From Agromyces flavus (lineage in GTDB: Bacteria > Actinomycetota > Actinomycetes > Actinomycetales > Microbacteriaceae), in contig NZ_LT629755.1 in assembly GCF_900104685.1 (NCBI RefSeq), positions 3,628,309 to 3,692,308 of the forward strand: DNA of 64,000 nt. Reading direction: 5' to 3'. This document shows positions 8,887 to 17,135 of this stretch, in pieces. The position numbers and the translations under genes were made by a program. Each line of letters opens with the position of its first letter. Within the stretch, counting starts at the first letter, position 1. A model generated the notes under the pieces. It was not told the DNA's origin and searched no databases. It saw only the letters and a list, made by a program, of their open reading frames with translations.

Positions 8887-9156
8887 TTACCGGTGCACGT
8901 GCGACGGCTGCCCCGTCACGCTCGTGATGTCCCGCTCGGCGCGGTGCAGCAGGCGCTCCGACAGGTTGCCCAGCGCCCGGCCGACGGCGAGCTCGTCGCC
9001 GATCTCGGGCACGCTCGGGTCGTTCGGGTTGCGATTGGACCGGCCGACGCCGGTCACCTCCACGCCTCCCGGCGTCCGCACGCTCACGTTCGCGACCGTG
9101 TTGTTCTCTTCCTCGTCGATGTCGACGGTGATATTCCACTGCGTCGTGGCATCCAT
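8887..9156 (-). CDS. DUF1876 (dsRBD-fold) protein
   Basis: 89-residue cytoplasmic protein of the DUF1876 family, known from mycobacterial Rv2632c-like proteins. The hallmark is RSNRNPNDPSVPEIGDELAV near the middle, followed by a helix with paired Leu (ALGNLSERLL). ATG 9156 is preferred because GGGGAGG lies about 12 bases upstream; a GTG at 9168 would sit almost on that ribosome site. Biochemical function is unknown; actinobacterial members are small and often stress-associated. It is a single gene convergent with the LacI gene, 21 bases apart. Confidence 0.85.
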   Translation of the reverse strand: MDATTQWNITVDIDEEENNTVANVSVRTPGGVEVTGVGRSNRNPNDPSVPEIGDELAVGRALGNLSERLLHRAERDITSVTGQPSHVHR

Positions 9157-9467
9157 GGAACTCGCCACCCTCCCCGGTCTGGTTCCACCGACAGGGTAGC
9201 GACCTGCGACCAGTGCGGCGAGGGCCGGATGTCACGTGGCTCAGGGCGTCGGAAGTGTGCTCCGTCGGGGTCGAACGCGGAGGAGACGCTCGGCCAGGCG
9301 GTACCGACGAAGACCGTCACGGCCGTCGGTCTCCATCGGACCGCACGGGGATGCTCGCACGACGGTCATCCGCCCCTGCGAGCTGAGCACCGACGACGCC
9401 GAGACCAAACGGATACCACTGCGAGGAACGTCGATACCGAACCCGACTGGTCAGGAAGGACGATGAC
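9157..9467. other. Intergenic region with no gene seen
   Basis: 311 bases between the divergent DUF1876 and lipoprotein genes. Open frames across it are antisense-type, Arg-rich and lack a start with ribosome site. It must hold both promoters. I see only the lipoprotein ribosome site (GAAGGACGATGAC before 9468) and no clear operator or RNA structure. Confidence 0.5.
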
Positions 9468-10250
9468 ATGTCCACCCGCTTCGCCGGCCGCGCGGCATCC
9501 GCCTCGGTCGCGCTCATGGCCCTCACCGTGCTGCTCACCGGGTGCTCCTCTCCCGGCTCGCCGACCGCCGAAGAGCGGCAGCCTGCGGCGGAGTCGTCTG
9601 CGCCGCCGTCGCCCTCGCCCAGCCAGACGGGCTGTCCGAATCCGTACGGCGGGAGCTGCCTCGGGCCCGTGGACGCCGGCGAATATCGCACGACAACCTT
9701 CACGCCGCGGATCACCTACACCGTTCCCGAGGGCTGGACGAACTTCGAAGACCTCATCGGCAATTTCGCCCTGTTCCGGCAGGAGGATGCGGACGGCCAG
9801 CTCACGCCTCGCGGCGGCAGCTTCCTGGGCATCTTCAGCAACGTCCACGCCCCGGCGATCGACTGCCGAGAGGCCTGGCAGGAGGGTGTCGGGACGACGC
9901 CTGCCGAGCTCGTCGCCTGGTACCAGTCACTGCCGGGCCTGATCGTGGCGGAGCCCGTCGAGGTGACCGTCGGCGGACTCGAGGGCCTCCAGGTCGACCT
10001 GGAACTCGAGGAAGGCGACGACACGTGCACCTTCGACGGGAACGACGGCATCCCGCTGATCATGGGCGACGGCGTGTCGAGCCTCCACCACGTGATCCTC
10101 GACGAGATGGACATCCGGCTCGTCCTGCTCGAGTGGGGCGACGGCGGCAACATCGCCCTCGAGATCACGAACACGCGCGAGCAGCACAACGCTGAGGAGT
10201 TCCGCTCGCTGGTGCAGCCGATCGTCGACTCGCTCGTGTTCGAGCAGTGA
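9468..10250 (+). CDS. Putative secreted lipoprotein, unknown function
   Basis: 260 residues. The N-terminus is a lipoprotein signal ending LLTGCSS, followed by a low-complexity Pro/Ser linker. The rest is a small mixed alpha/beta domain with acidic surface segments and three Cys after the linker (CPNPYGGSC and DTCTF), possibly disulphide bonded outside the cell. The segment ITYTVPEGWTNFEDLIGNF resembles the start of PsbP/LpqN-like lipoproteins, but I do not recognise a defined family. A good ribosome site (GAAGGACGATGAC) precedes the ATG. It is monocistronic, with unrelated genes on both sides. Confidence 0.75.
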   Translation: MSTRFAGRAASASVALMALTVLLTGCSSPGSPTAEERQPAAESSAPPSPSPSQTGCPNPYGGSCLGPVDAGEYRTTTFTPRITYTVPEGWTNFEDLIGNFALFRQEDADGQLTPRGGSFLGIFSNVHAPAIDCREAWQEGVGTTPAELVAWYQSLPGLIVAEPVEVTVGGLEGLQVDLELEEGDDTCTFDGNDGIPLIMGDGVSSLHHVILDEMDIRLVLLEWGDGGNIALEITNTREQHNAEEFRSLVQPIVDSLVFEQ

Positions 10251-10536
10251 CCCGGCTCGTCGCTCAGTGTTCCACGACGATCGCGAACGCCATCCCATCC
10301 CACTCCTTCGCGCCGACGGTCCGACCTGGTGTCGCGATGCGTCCTGCGCGCCGAGCGCCGACGCCGCTGCGGAAGGTCGTCTGAGGTACCGGGCCGGGAC
10401 CTGAGGTGGCGCGCCGTCCGACTGAGGTAGGAGCAGCCCCAGAAGATACGGCACTCGCCCGATACAGCGGGGCCCCCTCAGCGAGGAATCTGACTGCAGG
10501 CGCCCGAACGGGCCCGAAGATCTGAAGGGATCGATC

Positions 10537-10722
10537 ATGAACCTCGCAGCCGGCTACATCGCCCAGACGCTCCGAGCCCACGACGAGCACCTCGCCGGTC
10601 GAGTGAACGAGCAGCGCCGGATGGCGGCCGAGGGTACCGAGCACCCCACGCTCCGTCACCGCATCGCCGGACTCGTGCTGCACCGCAGCCACCACTCGGC
10701 GTCGGCGCTCGCCGCCCACTGA
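10537..10722 (+). CDS. Small His-rich protein, unknown function
   Basis: 61 residues, basic and His-rich towards the C-terminus (LVLHRSHHSASALAAH). The ribosome site GAAGGGA precedes the ATG by about 7 bases. It resembles the 71-residue protein at 38082-38297: both begin with M-D/N-L-A, carry an H-A/D-E-x-x-A-x-R-V-N-E-x-R-R motif and end in a His-rich tail. Two similar copies in one window support a real gene. No function is known to me. The upstream region (10251-10536) contains three CTGAGGT words at about 10380-10427 that might be regulatory. Confidence 0.6.
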   Translation: MNLAAGYIAQTLRAHDEHLAGRVNEQRRMAAEGTEHPTLRHRIAGLVLHRSHHSASALAAH

Positions 10723-10782
10723 CCCGACCACTGCCCCGGCAGCGGCATTCGCGGGAGTGGCTCGTGGCACCGGCATTCGCTG

Positions 10783-10844
10783 AAGTGCCGTTTCTGCGGA
10801 GGAGTGACCTTCCATTCCCGACCTCGGGCGCAGAAACGGCACTT
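10783..10844. repeat. Intergenic palindrome, family B copy 1
   Basis: Perfect 16-base arms, AAGTGCCGTTTCTGCG (10783-10798) and CGCAGAAACGGCACTT (10829-10844), around a 30-base loop. A related element at 30633-30691 shares TTTCTGCG/CGCAGAAA. It lies between the small His-rich gene and the alkyltransferase gene. Confidence 0.8.
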
Positions 10845-10990
10845 AGGCGGGCGTGGGTCGGATGCCGGGCCGGCTGATGGCCCGGGATTCTGCGATCCGC
10901 CCGCCGTTCCACCGCCTGGTCCGATTGTCAGGTCCGATTCCCGCCATCGGTACCGGCCCACCGGGCACGTCGACGCGCGAGAATCAAGGC

Positions 10991-11503
10991 ATGCTCCGCC
11001 GCCACGCCAGGCTCGGCACGTCGATGGGCGACCTGCTGGTCGTCGCCGACGACGGCGGGCTCACCGGCATCTACTTTCCGAGCCACTGGCATCCGCCCGC
11101 CGCGGGCTCGCTCGGGATCGACGTCGACGCCCGAGGTGACGCCCTCTTCAGCCGGCTCGGTGTCGAGCTCGACGAGTACTTCGCGGGACGCCGCATCCGC
11201 TTCGACCTGCCGCTCGCGCCGGTGGGCGACGAGTTCCAACACGCGGTGTGGGCGATGCTGCGCGACATCCCCTTCGGCGAGACCGTCACGTACGGCCAAC
11301 TGGCCGAGCGGCTCGGCGACCGGAACCTCGCCCGGCGCGTCGGCGGCGCGGTCGGGCGCAACCCGATCAGCATCCTCGTGCCGTGCCATCGCGTCGTCGG
11401 TGCCGACGGGTCCCTCACCGGTTATGCCGGCGGACTCGACCGTAAGCGGCAGTTGCTCGAGCTCGAGGGCGCCGAGGTCGTCGCCCAGCGGCGACTGTTC
11501 TAG
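10991..11503 (+). CDS. ogt: Methylated-DNA--protein-cysteine S-methyltransferase
   Basis: 170-residue suicide repair protein that moves alkyl groups from O6-alkylguanine to its own cysteine. The active-site motif PCHRVVG is at residues 131-137, with Cys132 as acceptor. The helix-turn-helix segment IPFGETVTYGQLAERLG and the helix RRVGGAVGRNP that flips the base are present. The length is normal for Ogt without an Ada domain. I chose ATG 10991 (CAAGG upstream); the open frame further upstream encodes a non-conserved stretch overlapping the intergenic palindrome. Single gene. Confidence 0.95.
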   Translation: MLRRHARLGTSMGDLLVVADDGGLTGIYFPSHWHPPAAGSLGIDVDARGDALFSRLGVELDEYFAGRRIRFDLPLAPVGDEFQHAVWAMLRDIPFGETVTYGQLAERLGDRNLARRVGGAVGRNPISILVPCHRVVGADGSLTGYAGGLDRKRQLLELEGAEVVAQRRLF

Positions 11504-11554
11504 GCGCGTCATCCGCTCAGCGCGCCGTCGCCGCCGCCGACCGGCACGGATGCA

Positions 11555-11740
11555 TGAGAATCCCGGACATGCCAAGCCTGAGGCGCCCTTGTTCCGGAGT
11601 CTCCTGCGTTTCGCAGCGTTGCACCGTCGCCCCCGCCCGCGCGCCGCGCGCCACGCGAGTATGAAGGATGACGCGAGTCAGGCCGCTCGTACGTCACCCC
11701 TGATGCGTCCCATCCTCCGAACTCGAGCACGCAGCGAACG
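11555..11740. repeat. Composite intergenic palindromes, families C and D, locus 1
   Basis: Two imperfect palindromes in series in an otherwise gene-free stretch (11504-11794). The C element runs from GAGAATCCCGG to CCGGAGTCTCCTGCG; the D element from GTATGAAGGATGACGCG to CGTCCCATCCTCC. The same pair in the same order occurs at 32084-32255, 20 kb away. The arms are more decayed here. No open frame with a ribosome site is seen. Confidence 0.6.
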
Positions 11741-11794
11741 CTCGCGGCCTCGGGCGCGGAACGACGGCGAGCTGGTGCGGAGTGACTCGATCCG

Positions 11795-12193
11795 TCACGC
11801 ACCCGCCTCCCGCAGCAACCGGAACTCGTGGCGGCGCAACAGCGTGAGCAACCACGACGCCGGCGGGCCGAACGCCCGCCGACCGGCATCCGTCGGCATC
11901 GGCTCGATCGCGCCGATCTCGAACGGCCGGCCCTTCCAGACGACCGTGCCGCCGCCGGCGGCGACGAGGTTGCGGTACCAGTTCACCTCGGGCCCGTATG
12001 TGAGCTCGGCGACGAACCCGCCCGGCACGCGCGCCAGGATCAGCGGCGTCTCGAACGTGCGGCCCGACTTGCGGCCTGTGTGCCGCACGAGCGCGAACGG
12101 GCCGGCGCCGCGGCGCGCCATCCGGAGCGTCAGCGGGTTGAGGGTGCGCTGCAGGACCCGAAGCCAGGCACGCTTCACCCGCCCCATCGCCAT
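11795..12193 (-). CDS. Deazaflavin (F420)-dependent nitroreductase-family protein
   Basis: 132 residues from ATG 12193. The pattern VRHTGRKSGRTFETPLI followed by GPEVNWYRNLVAAGG and a Trp-Lys-Gly strand is the hallmark of the Ddn/F420-dependent nitroreductase family (split beta-barrel, binds F420 or another deazaflavin). A longer form from 12232 would overlap the upstream permease, so the inner start is preferred. It follows the permease by 19 bases and may be read through from the importer operon, though its role there is not obvious. Substrate unknown. Confidence 0.85.
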   Translation of the reverse strand: MAMGRVKRAWLRVLQRTLNPLTLRMARRGAGPFALVRHTGRKSGRTFETPLILARVPGGFVAELTYGPEVNWYRNLVAAGGGTVVWKGRPFEIGAIEPMPTDAGRRAFGPPASWLLTLLRRHEFRLLREAGA

Positions 12194-12212
12194 GGGGCCA
12201 GCGTACGGTCCG

Positions 12213-13226
12213 TCAGGTCCGGTCCCTCCCATACGCGGCGAGCACCGCGAGGATGATGACCCCGTAGATGAGGTTCTGCATCGTCGCGCCGAGGTTGAAC
12301 ACCGCCACGAGGGTCGCGACCTGTCCCAGCACCAGCGCGCCGACGAAGGTGCCGACCATCGAACCGCGACCGCCGAACATCGAGGCGCCGCCGACGATCA
12401 CGGCGGCGACCGAGCCGAGGAGGTACGGGTTGCCCATCGTGGTCTCGGCCTGCGAGTAGTAGCCGACGATGACGATGCCGGCGAACGCGGCGAGCAGGCC
12501 GGAGACGGCGTACCCCGAGATGCGGATGCGGGCGACGGGCTGGCCCGCGAGCCTGGCGGCGTCCTCGCGCGAACCGACGAGGAAGAGCGATCGACCCCAC
12601 CCGGTGTAGCTCAGGATCGCCTGCAGCACGAGCATCAGCACGAGCGCCAGCGGCAGCACCGCGGCGATCGACAGCCCGAGGAACTCGATCTGGTTCGAGG
12701 TGATCGACTTCACCAGGTCGGGCACGACCGTGAGCTCCGACAGGGGGAAGTTCAGCAGCAGCAGGCCGAAGAGCAGGCCGTTCATGGCGATCGTCGTCAC
12801 GATCGGGGTCAGGCCGACCTTCGCGACGATCACGCCGTTCAGGATCCCGATGACGAGCCCGCTCGCCAGCGCGAGGGCGAGCGCGACGACGGGGCCGAAG
12901 GACGAGTTCCAAGTGAGGAACCCGAGGGCCGCGAAGGCGATCGTGTTCGGCACCGAGAGGTCGATCCCGCCCTGGATGACGGCGATGGTCTGCCCGTACG
13001 ACGCCACGGCGAGGATCGCCGCGAAGGTCGCCGTGCTGATCAGCCCCGGCATGCTGAAGAGCGACGGCCGGAGGAGCCCGCCGATCACGAAGAGGGCGAG
13101 GAAGATCAGGATGCCCCATCCGGCCCGCGGCATCCGCGACAGGACGCGCGAGTACGCGCCCTGCCTCGTGCCCGGGGCGTCGGAGACATCCGTCTGCTCA
13201 TTGACGACGGTCTGCGTGTCACTCAT
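12213..13226 (-). CDS. Ribose-type ABC transporter permease (second)
   Basis: 337-residue BPD_transp_2 family membrane protein, one of two non-identical permeases of a CUT2 monosaccharide importer. About eight to ten hydrophobic segments begin at residue 35. The conserved loop GGIDLSVPNTIAF and the late GGASMFGGRGSMVGTFVGA motif are typical of RbsC/XylH. The start overlaps the end of the upstream permease by 8 bases, so the genes are translationally coupled. With the binding protein and fused ATPase it forms a full importer for a pentose or related sugar. Confidence 0.92.
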   Translation of the reverse strand: MSDTQTVVNEQTDVSDAPGTRQGAYSRVLSRMPRAGWGILIFLALFVIGGLLRPSLFSMPGLISTATFAAILAVASYGQTIAVIQGGIDLSVPNTIAFAALGFLTWNSSFGPVVALALALASGLVIGILNGVIVAKVGLTPIVTTIAMNGLLFGLLLLNFPLSELTVVPDLVKSITSNQIEFLGLSIAAVLPLALVLMLVLQAILSYTGWGRSLFLVGSREDAARLAGQPVARIRISGYAVSGLLAAFAGIVIVGYYSQAETTMGNPYLLGSVAAVIVGGASMFGGRGSMVGTFVGALVLGQVATLVAVFNLGATMQNLIYGVIILAVLAAYGRDRT

Positions 13227-14244
13227 GGTGGCCCCTTCGCAGTGCGGATTGCCGGATGAAGAACTGGATGATGCGGGGGATCACGACGACCGCGAGGATG
13301 ATCAGCGCGCTGATGACGTACTGCCAGTACGAGTTGATCCCTGCGAAGAACAGCAGGTTGCCCACCATGCCGAGCACCGCGGCGGCGATGATCGTCCCCA
13401 GGATGCTGCCGCGTCCGCCGGCGAAGGCGGCGCCCGAGAGCGCGACGACCGCGATGGAATTGAGCAGGTACGGGTCGCCGCTGCGGGGATCGCCCGTCAT
13501 CGTCGAGCCCGAGAGCAGCACTGCGCCGAGCGACACGACGGCGCCCGACACCATGAACGTGACGAGGATCGTCAGCCGCGGCTTGAGCCCGGCCGACTGC
13601 ACGGCCGCCCGGCCCGATCCGACGCCGTACACCTGGCGCCCGAACGCCGTGCGCTGCAGGAAGAACCAGAGGCCGACGGCCACGAGTGCGAGCCAGACGA
13701 GGGCGATCGGAACGAACGGCATGAGCTCGCCGCTCGTGGCGAGGTAGATGTCGGCGCTCAGCGCGCCGCCCGGACGATCGAGGATCTGCCTCGCGAGGGC
13801 CGCGTAGATGAACGCCGTCGCGAGGGTGACGGCGATCGCCGGCAGGTTCGCGTAGGCGACGAGCACCCCGTTGATCGCTCCGCAGAGGATGCCGGTCAGG
13901 ATGCACAGCGCCAGCGCGCCGGGCGCCGACAGGCCGGCGATCTGCGTTGCGAAGACGACGTTGCACAGGCTCGTGATGGCGCCGATCGAGATGTCGATGC
14001 CGCCGATCAGCACGATGAGCAGCTGGCCGAGAGCGATGAGCGCGAGCGGGGCGATGAGGTTGGCCGCGGACTGCAGCTGGAAGCGCGTGAGCAGGCCCGG
14101 GTTGATGACGACGTAGACGCCGAAGAACACAACGAAGGCGAGCACCGGCGCGAGAGCGCCGTCGTAACGGAGCCGGCGTACTCCGGTGCCGACCCGGCCG
14201 GGTGCCGGCGCCGCGGTGGCGATGGTCGTGGTCGTGGGGCTCAT
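13219..14244 (-). CDS. Ribose-type ABC transporter permease (first)
   Basis: 341-residue CUT2 permease. It carries IGGIDISIGAITSLCNVV in the middle and GGRGSILGTIIAAAV near the end, the RbsC family motifs. Start ATG 14244 overlaps the ATPase stop by 4 bases. The open frame extends far upstream but only in antisense-like residues. Two different permeases in tandem indicate a heterodimeric channel, as in several pentose and erythritol-type importers. Confidence 0.92.
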   Translation of the reverse strand: MSPTTTTIATAAPAPGRVGTGVRRLRYDGALAPVLAFVVFFGVYVVINPGLLTRFQLQSAANLIAPLALIALGQLLIVLIGGIDISIGAITSLCNVVFATQIAGLSAPGALALCILTGILCGAINGVLVAYANLPAIAVTLATAFIYAALARQILDRPGGALSADIYLATSGELMPFVPIALVWLALVAVGLWFFLQRTAFGRQVYGVGSGRAAVQSAGLKPRLTILVTFMVSGAVVSLGAVLLSGSTMTGDPRSGDPYLLNSIAVVALSGAAFAGGRGSILGTIIAAAVLGMVGNLLFFAGINSYWQYVISALIILAVVVIPRIIQFFIRQSALRRGHHE

Positions 14245-15779
14245 GCGGTGCCCACCGCCGCTCCGACGATCGCATCCGGCGTGATCTGGTCGCCTTCGAG
14301 CACGCGGGCGACGCGCCCGCGATACAGCACGGCGACGCGGTGGCACAGGTGCACGAGCTCCTCCACTTCGGTCGAGAACCAGATGATCGCGACCCCCGAC
14401 TTCGCGAGCTCGAGCATCGCCGCGTACAGCTCCTGCTTCGCTCGCACGTCGATGCCGCGGGTGGGATCGTGCAGCAGCAGCACCGAGCGGTTCCGGTCGA
14501 TCCAGCGACCGAAGACCACCTTCTGCTGGTTGCCGCCCGACAATGCGCCGACCGCCTCGTTCGGCCCCCGGGTGCGCACGCTCAGGCTGCCGAGTACGCG
14601 GTCGACCCAGCTCCGCTCGCGGCGGAGCTGCACGGGTCCGCCGGGTGCGATCGGTCGCAGCCACGGGGCGAGCAGGTTCTCGCCGACGCTCAGCGTCAGC
14701 GCGAGCCCCTCGGTCTTCCGGTCCTCGGGCACGAAGCCGACGCCGCGACGCACGGCGCGCGTGGGCGTGAGGTGCCGGGCCGGTCGGCCGCCGATGGTCC
14801 ACTCCTCGGCCAGTGCCGGTGTAGCACCGAACAGGCAGCGCAGCAGCTCGGTCTGCCCTTGGCCCTGGAGACCGCCGATCCCGACGATCTCGCCGCGGTG
14901 CGCGGTGAGGTCGACGCCGGTCAGGGCCTCGGAGCGGAGGCCGCGCACCTCGAGGGCGAGCGGTGCATCGGCCGCGGGCGCGTCGGGCCGGTCGGGGAAG
15001 TGGCGGCGCGCGGTACGCCCCGCCATCTGCGAGACGAGGTCGTCCTCCGACCACGACCCTCTGGTGAACTCGCCCACCGAGGCGCCGTCGCGGAGGACGG
15101 TTCCGCGATCGGCGATCTCGGAGATCTCGCCGAGGCGGTGGGACACGTAGATGACGCCCACCCCTTGCACTGTGAGTTCGCGGATCCGGGCGAACAGCCA
15201 GCTCACGCCGGTGGGGCTCAGAGCCGACGACGCCTCGTCGAGGATCAGCAGCTTGGGATCGGCCGCGATCGCGCGGACGATCTCGATCACCTGACGGTCG
15301 GCCAGGCGCAGGTCGCCGACGACGGACGACGGATCCAGGTGGGTGACGTCGAGACGGGCGAGGAGTTCCTCGGCCTGCTCGCGCGCCTTCCGCTGTGAGA
15401 ACATGCCGCGCCCGCGTCGTTCGGGCAGCATCAGGTTCTCGGCGACGGTCCAGTCGGGCACTAGCGCGAGTTCCTGGAACGCGCACGCGACGCCGCGTTC
15501 GCGGGCCTCGGCGATAGATGTCACGTCGAACGGCTCGCCGTCGAGCGTGATCCCGCCCGACGTCGCCTCGGTCGCTCCGGCGAGGATGCGGGACACGGTG
15601 CTCTTGCCCGCGCCGTTCTCGCCGACGAGGGCGAGCACCTCGCCCGGCATGCAGCTGAAGCTCGCTCCGTCGAGGGCGCGGACGGCGCCGTATCGCTTGG
15701 TGAGATCGGATGCCACGAGCAGTGGCTCCGTCCGGAGCACCGCGTCGGGCGCGGTGCTCCGGAGGGTCAGGTTGTCCAC
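14241..15779 (-). CDS. Monosaccharide ABC transporter ATPase, two fused domains (RbsA/XylG type)
   Basis: 512 residues, two ABC domains in one chain. Domain 1 has Walker A GENGAGKST at residues 53-61 and Walker B LLILDEASSAL. Domain 2 has the degenerate P-loop GGLQGQGQTELL typical of RbsA second halves, and the signature LSGGNQQK near residue 413. The start is GTG 15779 with GAGGAGA upstream. The gene lies 27 bases after the binding protein and couples to the permeases by a 4-base overlap. Confidence 0.94.
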   Translation of the reverse strand: MDNLTLRSTAPDAVLRTEPLLVASDLTKRYGAVRALDGASFSCMPGEVLALVGENGAGKSTVSRILAGATEATSGGITLDGEPFDVTSIAEARERGVACAFQELALVPDWTVAENLMLPERRGRGMFSQRKAREQAEELLARLDVTHLDPSSVVGDLRLADRQVIEIVRAIAADPKLLILDEASSALSPTGVSWLFARIRELTVQGVGVIYVSHRLGEISEIADRGTVLRDGASVGEFTRGSWSEDDLVSQMAGRTARRHFPDRPDAPAADAPLALEVRGLRSEALTGVDLTAHRGEIVGIGGLQGQGQTELLRCLFGATPALAEEWTIGGRPARHLTPTRAVRRGVGFVPEDRKTEGLALTLSVGENLLAPWLRPIAPGGPVQLRRERSWVDRVLGSLSVRTRGPNEAVGALSGGNQQKVVFGRWIDRNRSVLLLHDPTRGIDVRAKQELYAAMLELAKSGVAIIWFSTEVEELVHLCHRVAVLYRGRVARVLEGDQITPDAIVGAAVGTA

Positions 15780-15806
15780 AACGTCTCCTCGATCGTCGGG
15801 CCGCGA

Positions 15807-16883
15807 CTACTTCTGGTAGAACGCGAGCACTTCGTCGACGGTCAGATCCAGGCCCGGGAAGTCGTAGCCGAGCTGGAAGTTGTCGGGCTGGTCGGGAAGG
15901 CAGAAGTCCTCGGCGTTCTCGTTCGTGATCTCGAGCGGCGGGAAGAACTGCTCCTTCTCGATCTCCTCGCCGTCGAGCAGCGCGACGGCCTGCTCGAGGC
16001 CCTTCGCGTAGATCGCCGGCTGGCCGAACACCATGTTGCCGACCAGGCCCTCGTCGGCGTGCTCGACGAGCGTGCACGCCTCGCCGTTGTAACCCGAGCC
16101 GCCCACGACGGGCACGAAGTCGATCCCCGCATCGGCGAAGGCCGTCGGCACTCCCTGGCCGCCGGTGAGGAAGGAGTAGACGCCGCCGACGTCGGGGTTC
16201 GACTGGAGGATCTGCGCCATCGCCTTCTGCGCGTCGGCCTCGTTCCATCCGTTCGTGCCTCGAGCGACGATCGTCGCCCCGCCCTCGGTGAGCACGTCCT
16301 CCACACCGGGCATCGATCCGTCGTTGAGCGGGACGCCCGCGAGGCCCTCGAGCACCGCGACATCCGTGTTGTCACCGAGCTGGTCGACGAGCCACTCGGC
16401 GCCCACGGTCCCGGCGCTCGCCCAGTCGGTCGACACCGTGTAGACGTAGTCGTTGTCGTACGGGCCGCCGTTGGCGAACACCGGGATGCCGGCCGTCTCG
16501 GCCTGCGCGATGGCCGCGTCGGCGCCGGTCGCCGAAGCCGGGTCGAACAGGATCGCATCGACGCCTTCGGCGATGAGGTTCTGGATTGCCGCGTTCTGCT
16601 GTGCCGCGTCATTGTCGTTCGTTCGCACGATCTTGACTTCGACGCGGTCCTCGTACTCGGGACGCGCGGCGAGGGCCTGCAGCGACGCGAGTCCCATCTC
16701 GCGCCATGCCTGGCCGCCGAGCGGCTGCTGGAAACCGATGACGAACTTCTCGGAGCCCTCGGCGGCGGGGGCGGCGCCCTCGGCCGGGGCCGAAGTGCAG
16801 CCGGCGAGGACGGTGGTGAGGGCGACGGCGGTGGCCGCCGCGGCGGTGACGATGGCGCGCTTCTGGGTGCGTGAGGACTGCAT
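15807..16883 (-). CDS. Sugar ABC transporter substrate-binding lipoprotein (RbsB type)
   Basis: 358 residues from ATG 16883, which has AAAGGAGAA directly upstream; longer frames are unlikely. The lipoprotein signal ends VLAGC with Cys29. The mature part is a peripla_BP_4 fold (VIGFQQPLGGQAWREMG, then AEGVDAILFDPASATGADAA). It is the first gene of a four-gene importer running away from the catabolic operon that starts at 17136. The shared intergenic region carries two LacI-type operators. The ligand is unknown; a pentose or sugar acid is likely from the neighbouring enzymes. Confidence 0.92.
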   Translation of the reverse strand: MQSSRTQKRAIVTAAAATAVALTTVLAGCTSAPAEGAAPAAEGSEKFVIGFQQPLGGQAWREMGLASLQALAARPEYEDRVEVKIVRTNDNDAAQQNAAIQNLIAEGVDAILFDPASATGADAAIAQAETAGIPVFANGGPYDNDYVYTVSTDWASAGTVGAEWLVDQLGDNTDVAVLEGLAGVPLNDGSMPGVEDVLTEGGATIVARGTNGWNEADAQKAMAQILQSNPDVGGVYSFLTGGQGVPTAFADAGIDFVPVVGGSGYNGEACTLVEHADEGLVGNMVFGQPAIYAKGLEQAVALLDGEEIEKEQFFPPLEITNENAEDFCLPDQPDNFQLGYDFPGLDLTVDEVLAFYQK

Positions 16884-17005
16884 TGCTTCTCCTTTGAACA
16901 TGCATGGGGGCGGCCCCTCGGGCCGTGTCACCGCCGATGTCGGCGGCTCCGGGACACTCGCCGCACGCTGTGTTGACGAATGCTGCGGGGGACATTACCG
17001 TAACT

Positions 17006-17033
17006 TTGACAGCGCTGCCAGTAGCGCTATCAG
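17006..17033 (+). promoter_or_regulatory. Promoter of the sugar-acid operon, embedded in operators
   Basis: TTGACA (17006-17011) and TATCAG (17028-17033) form a -35/-10 pair with a 16-base spacer. Both boxes lie within the paired operators, so repressor binding would directly occlude RNA polymerase. The minus-strand promoter for the importer probably lies just beyond, around the TTACCGTAA palindrome at 16995-17003, but its boxes are not clear. Confidence 0.55.
17007..17032. promoter_or_regulatory. Tandem LacI-type operators between importer and catabolic operon
   Basis: Two adjacent 14-base sites overlap by 2 bases: TGACAGCGCTGCCA (17007-17020) and CAGTAGCGCTATCA (17019-17032). Each has an AGCGCT core and matches the LacI-family pattern TGACAGCGCTGTCA with one to three mismatches. 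The most likely binder is the regulator encoded at 25463-26515 in the operon. The core differs from the galactan operators (GAGCGCTC), so the two LacI proteins should not cross-react strongly. Confidence 0.72.
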
Positions 17034-17135
17034 AATCCCGAACGAGGCGTCGCCGAACGCGTCGCGCTGCCGGGACGACCCCCGCCGGGACGACCGGCGA
17101 ATCGCAATGACGCGAGGAGAGGAAACCCCATCACC

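Noticed and set aside
10264..10842. 192-codon minus-strand frame downstream of the lipoprotein
   Set aside because: It spans the small His-rich gene and a palindrome, has no ribosome site and no family resemblance.
13219..16248. 1009-codon open frame fusing a permease to upstream sequence
   Set aside because: The part upstream of 14244 is antisense-like, out of frame with the real ATPase and binding-protein genes.
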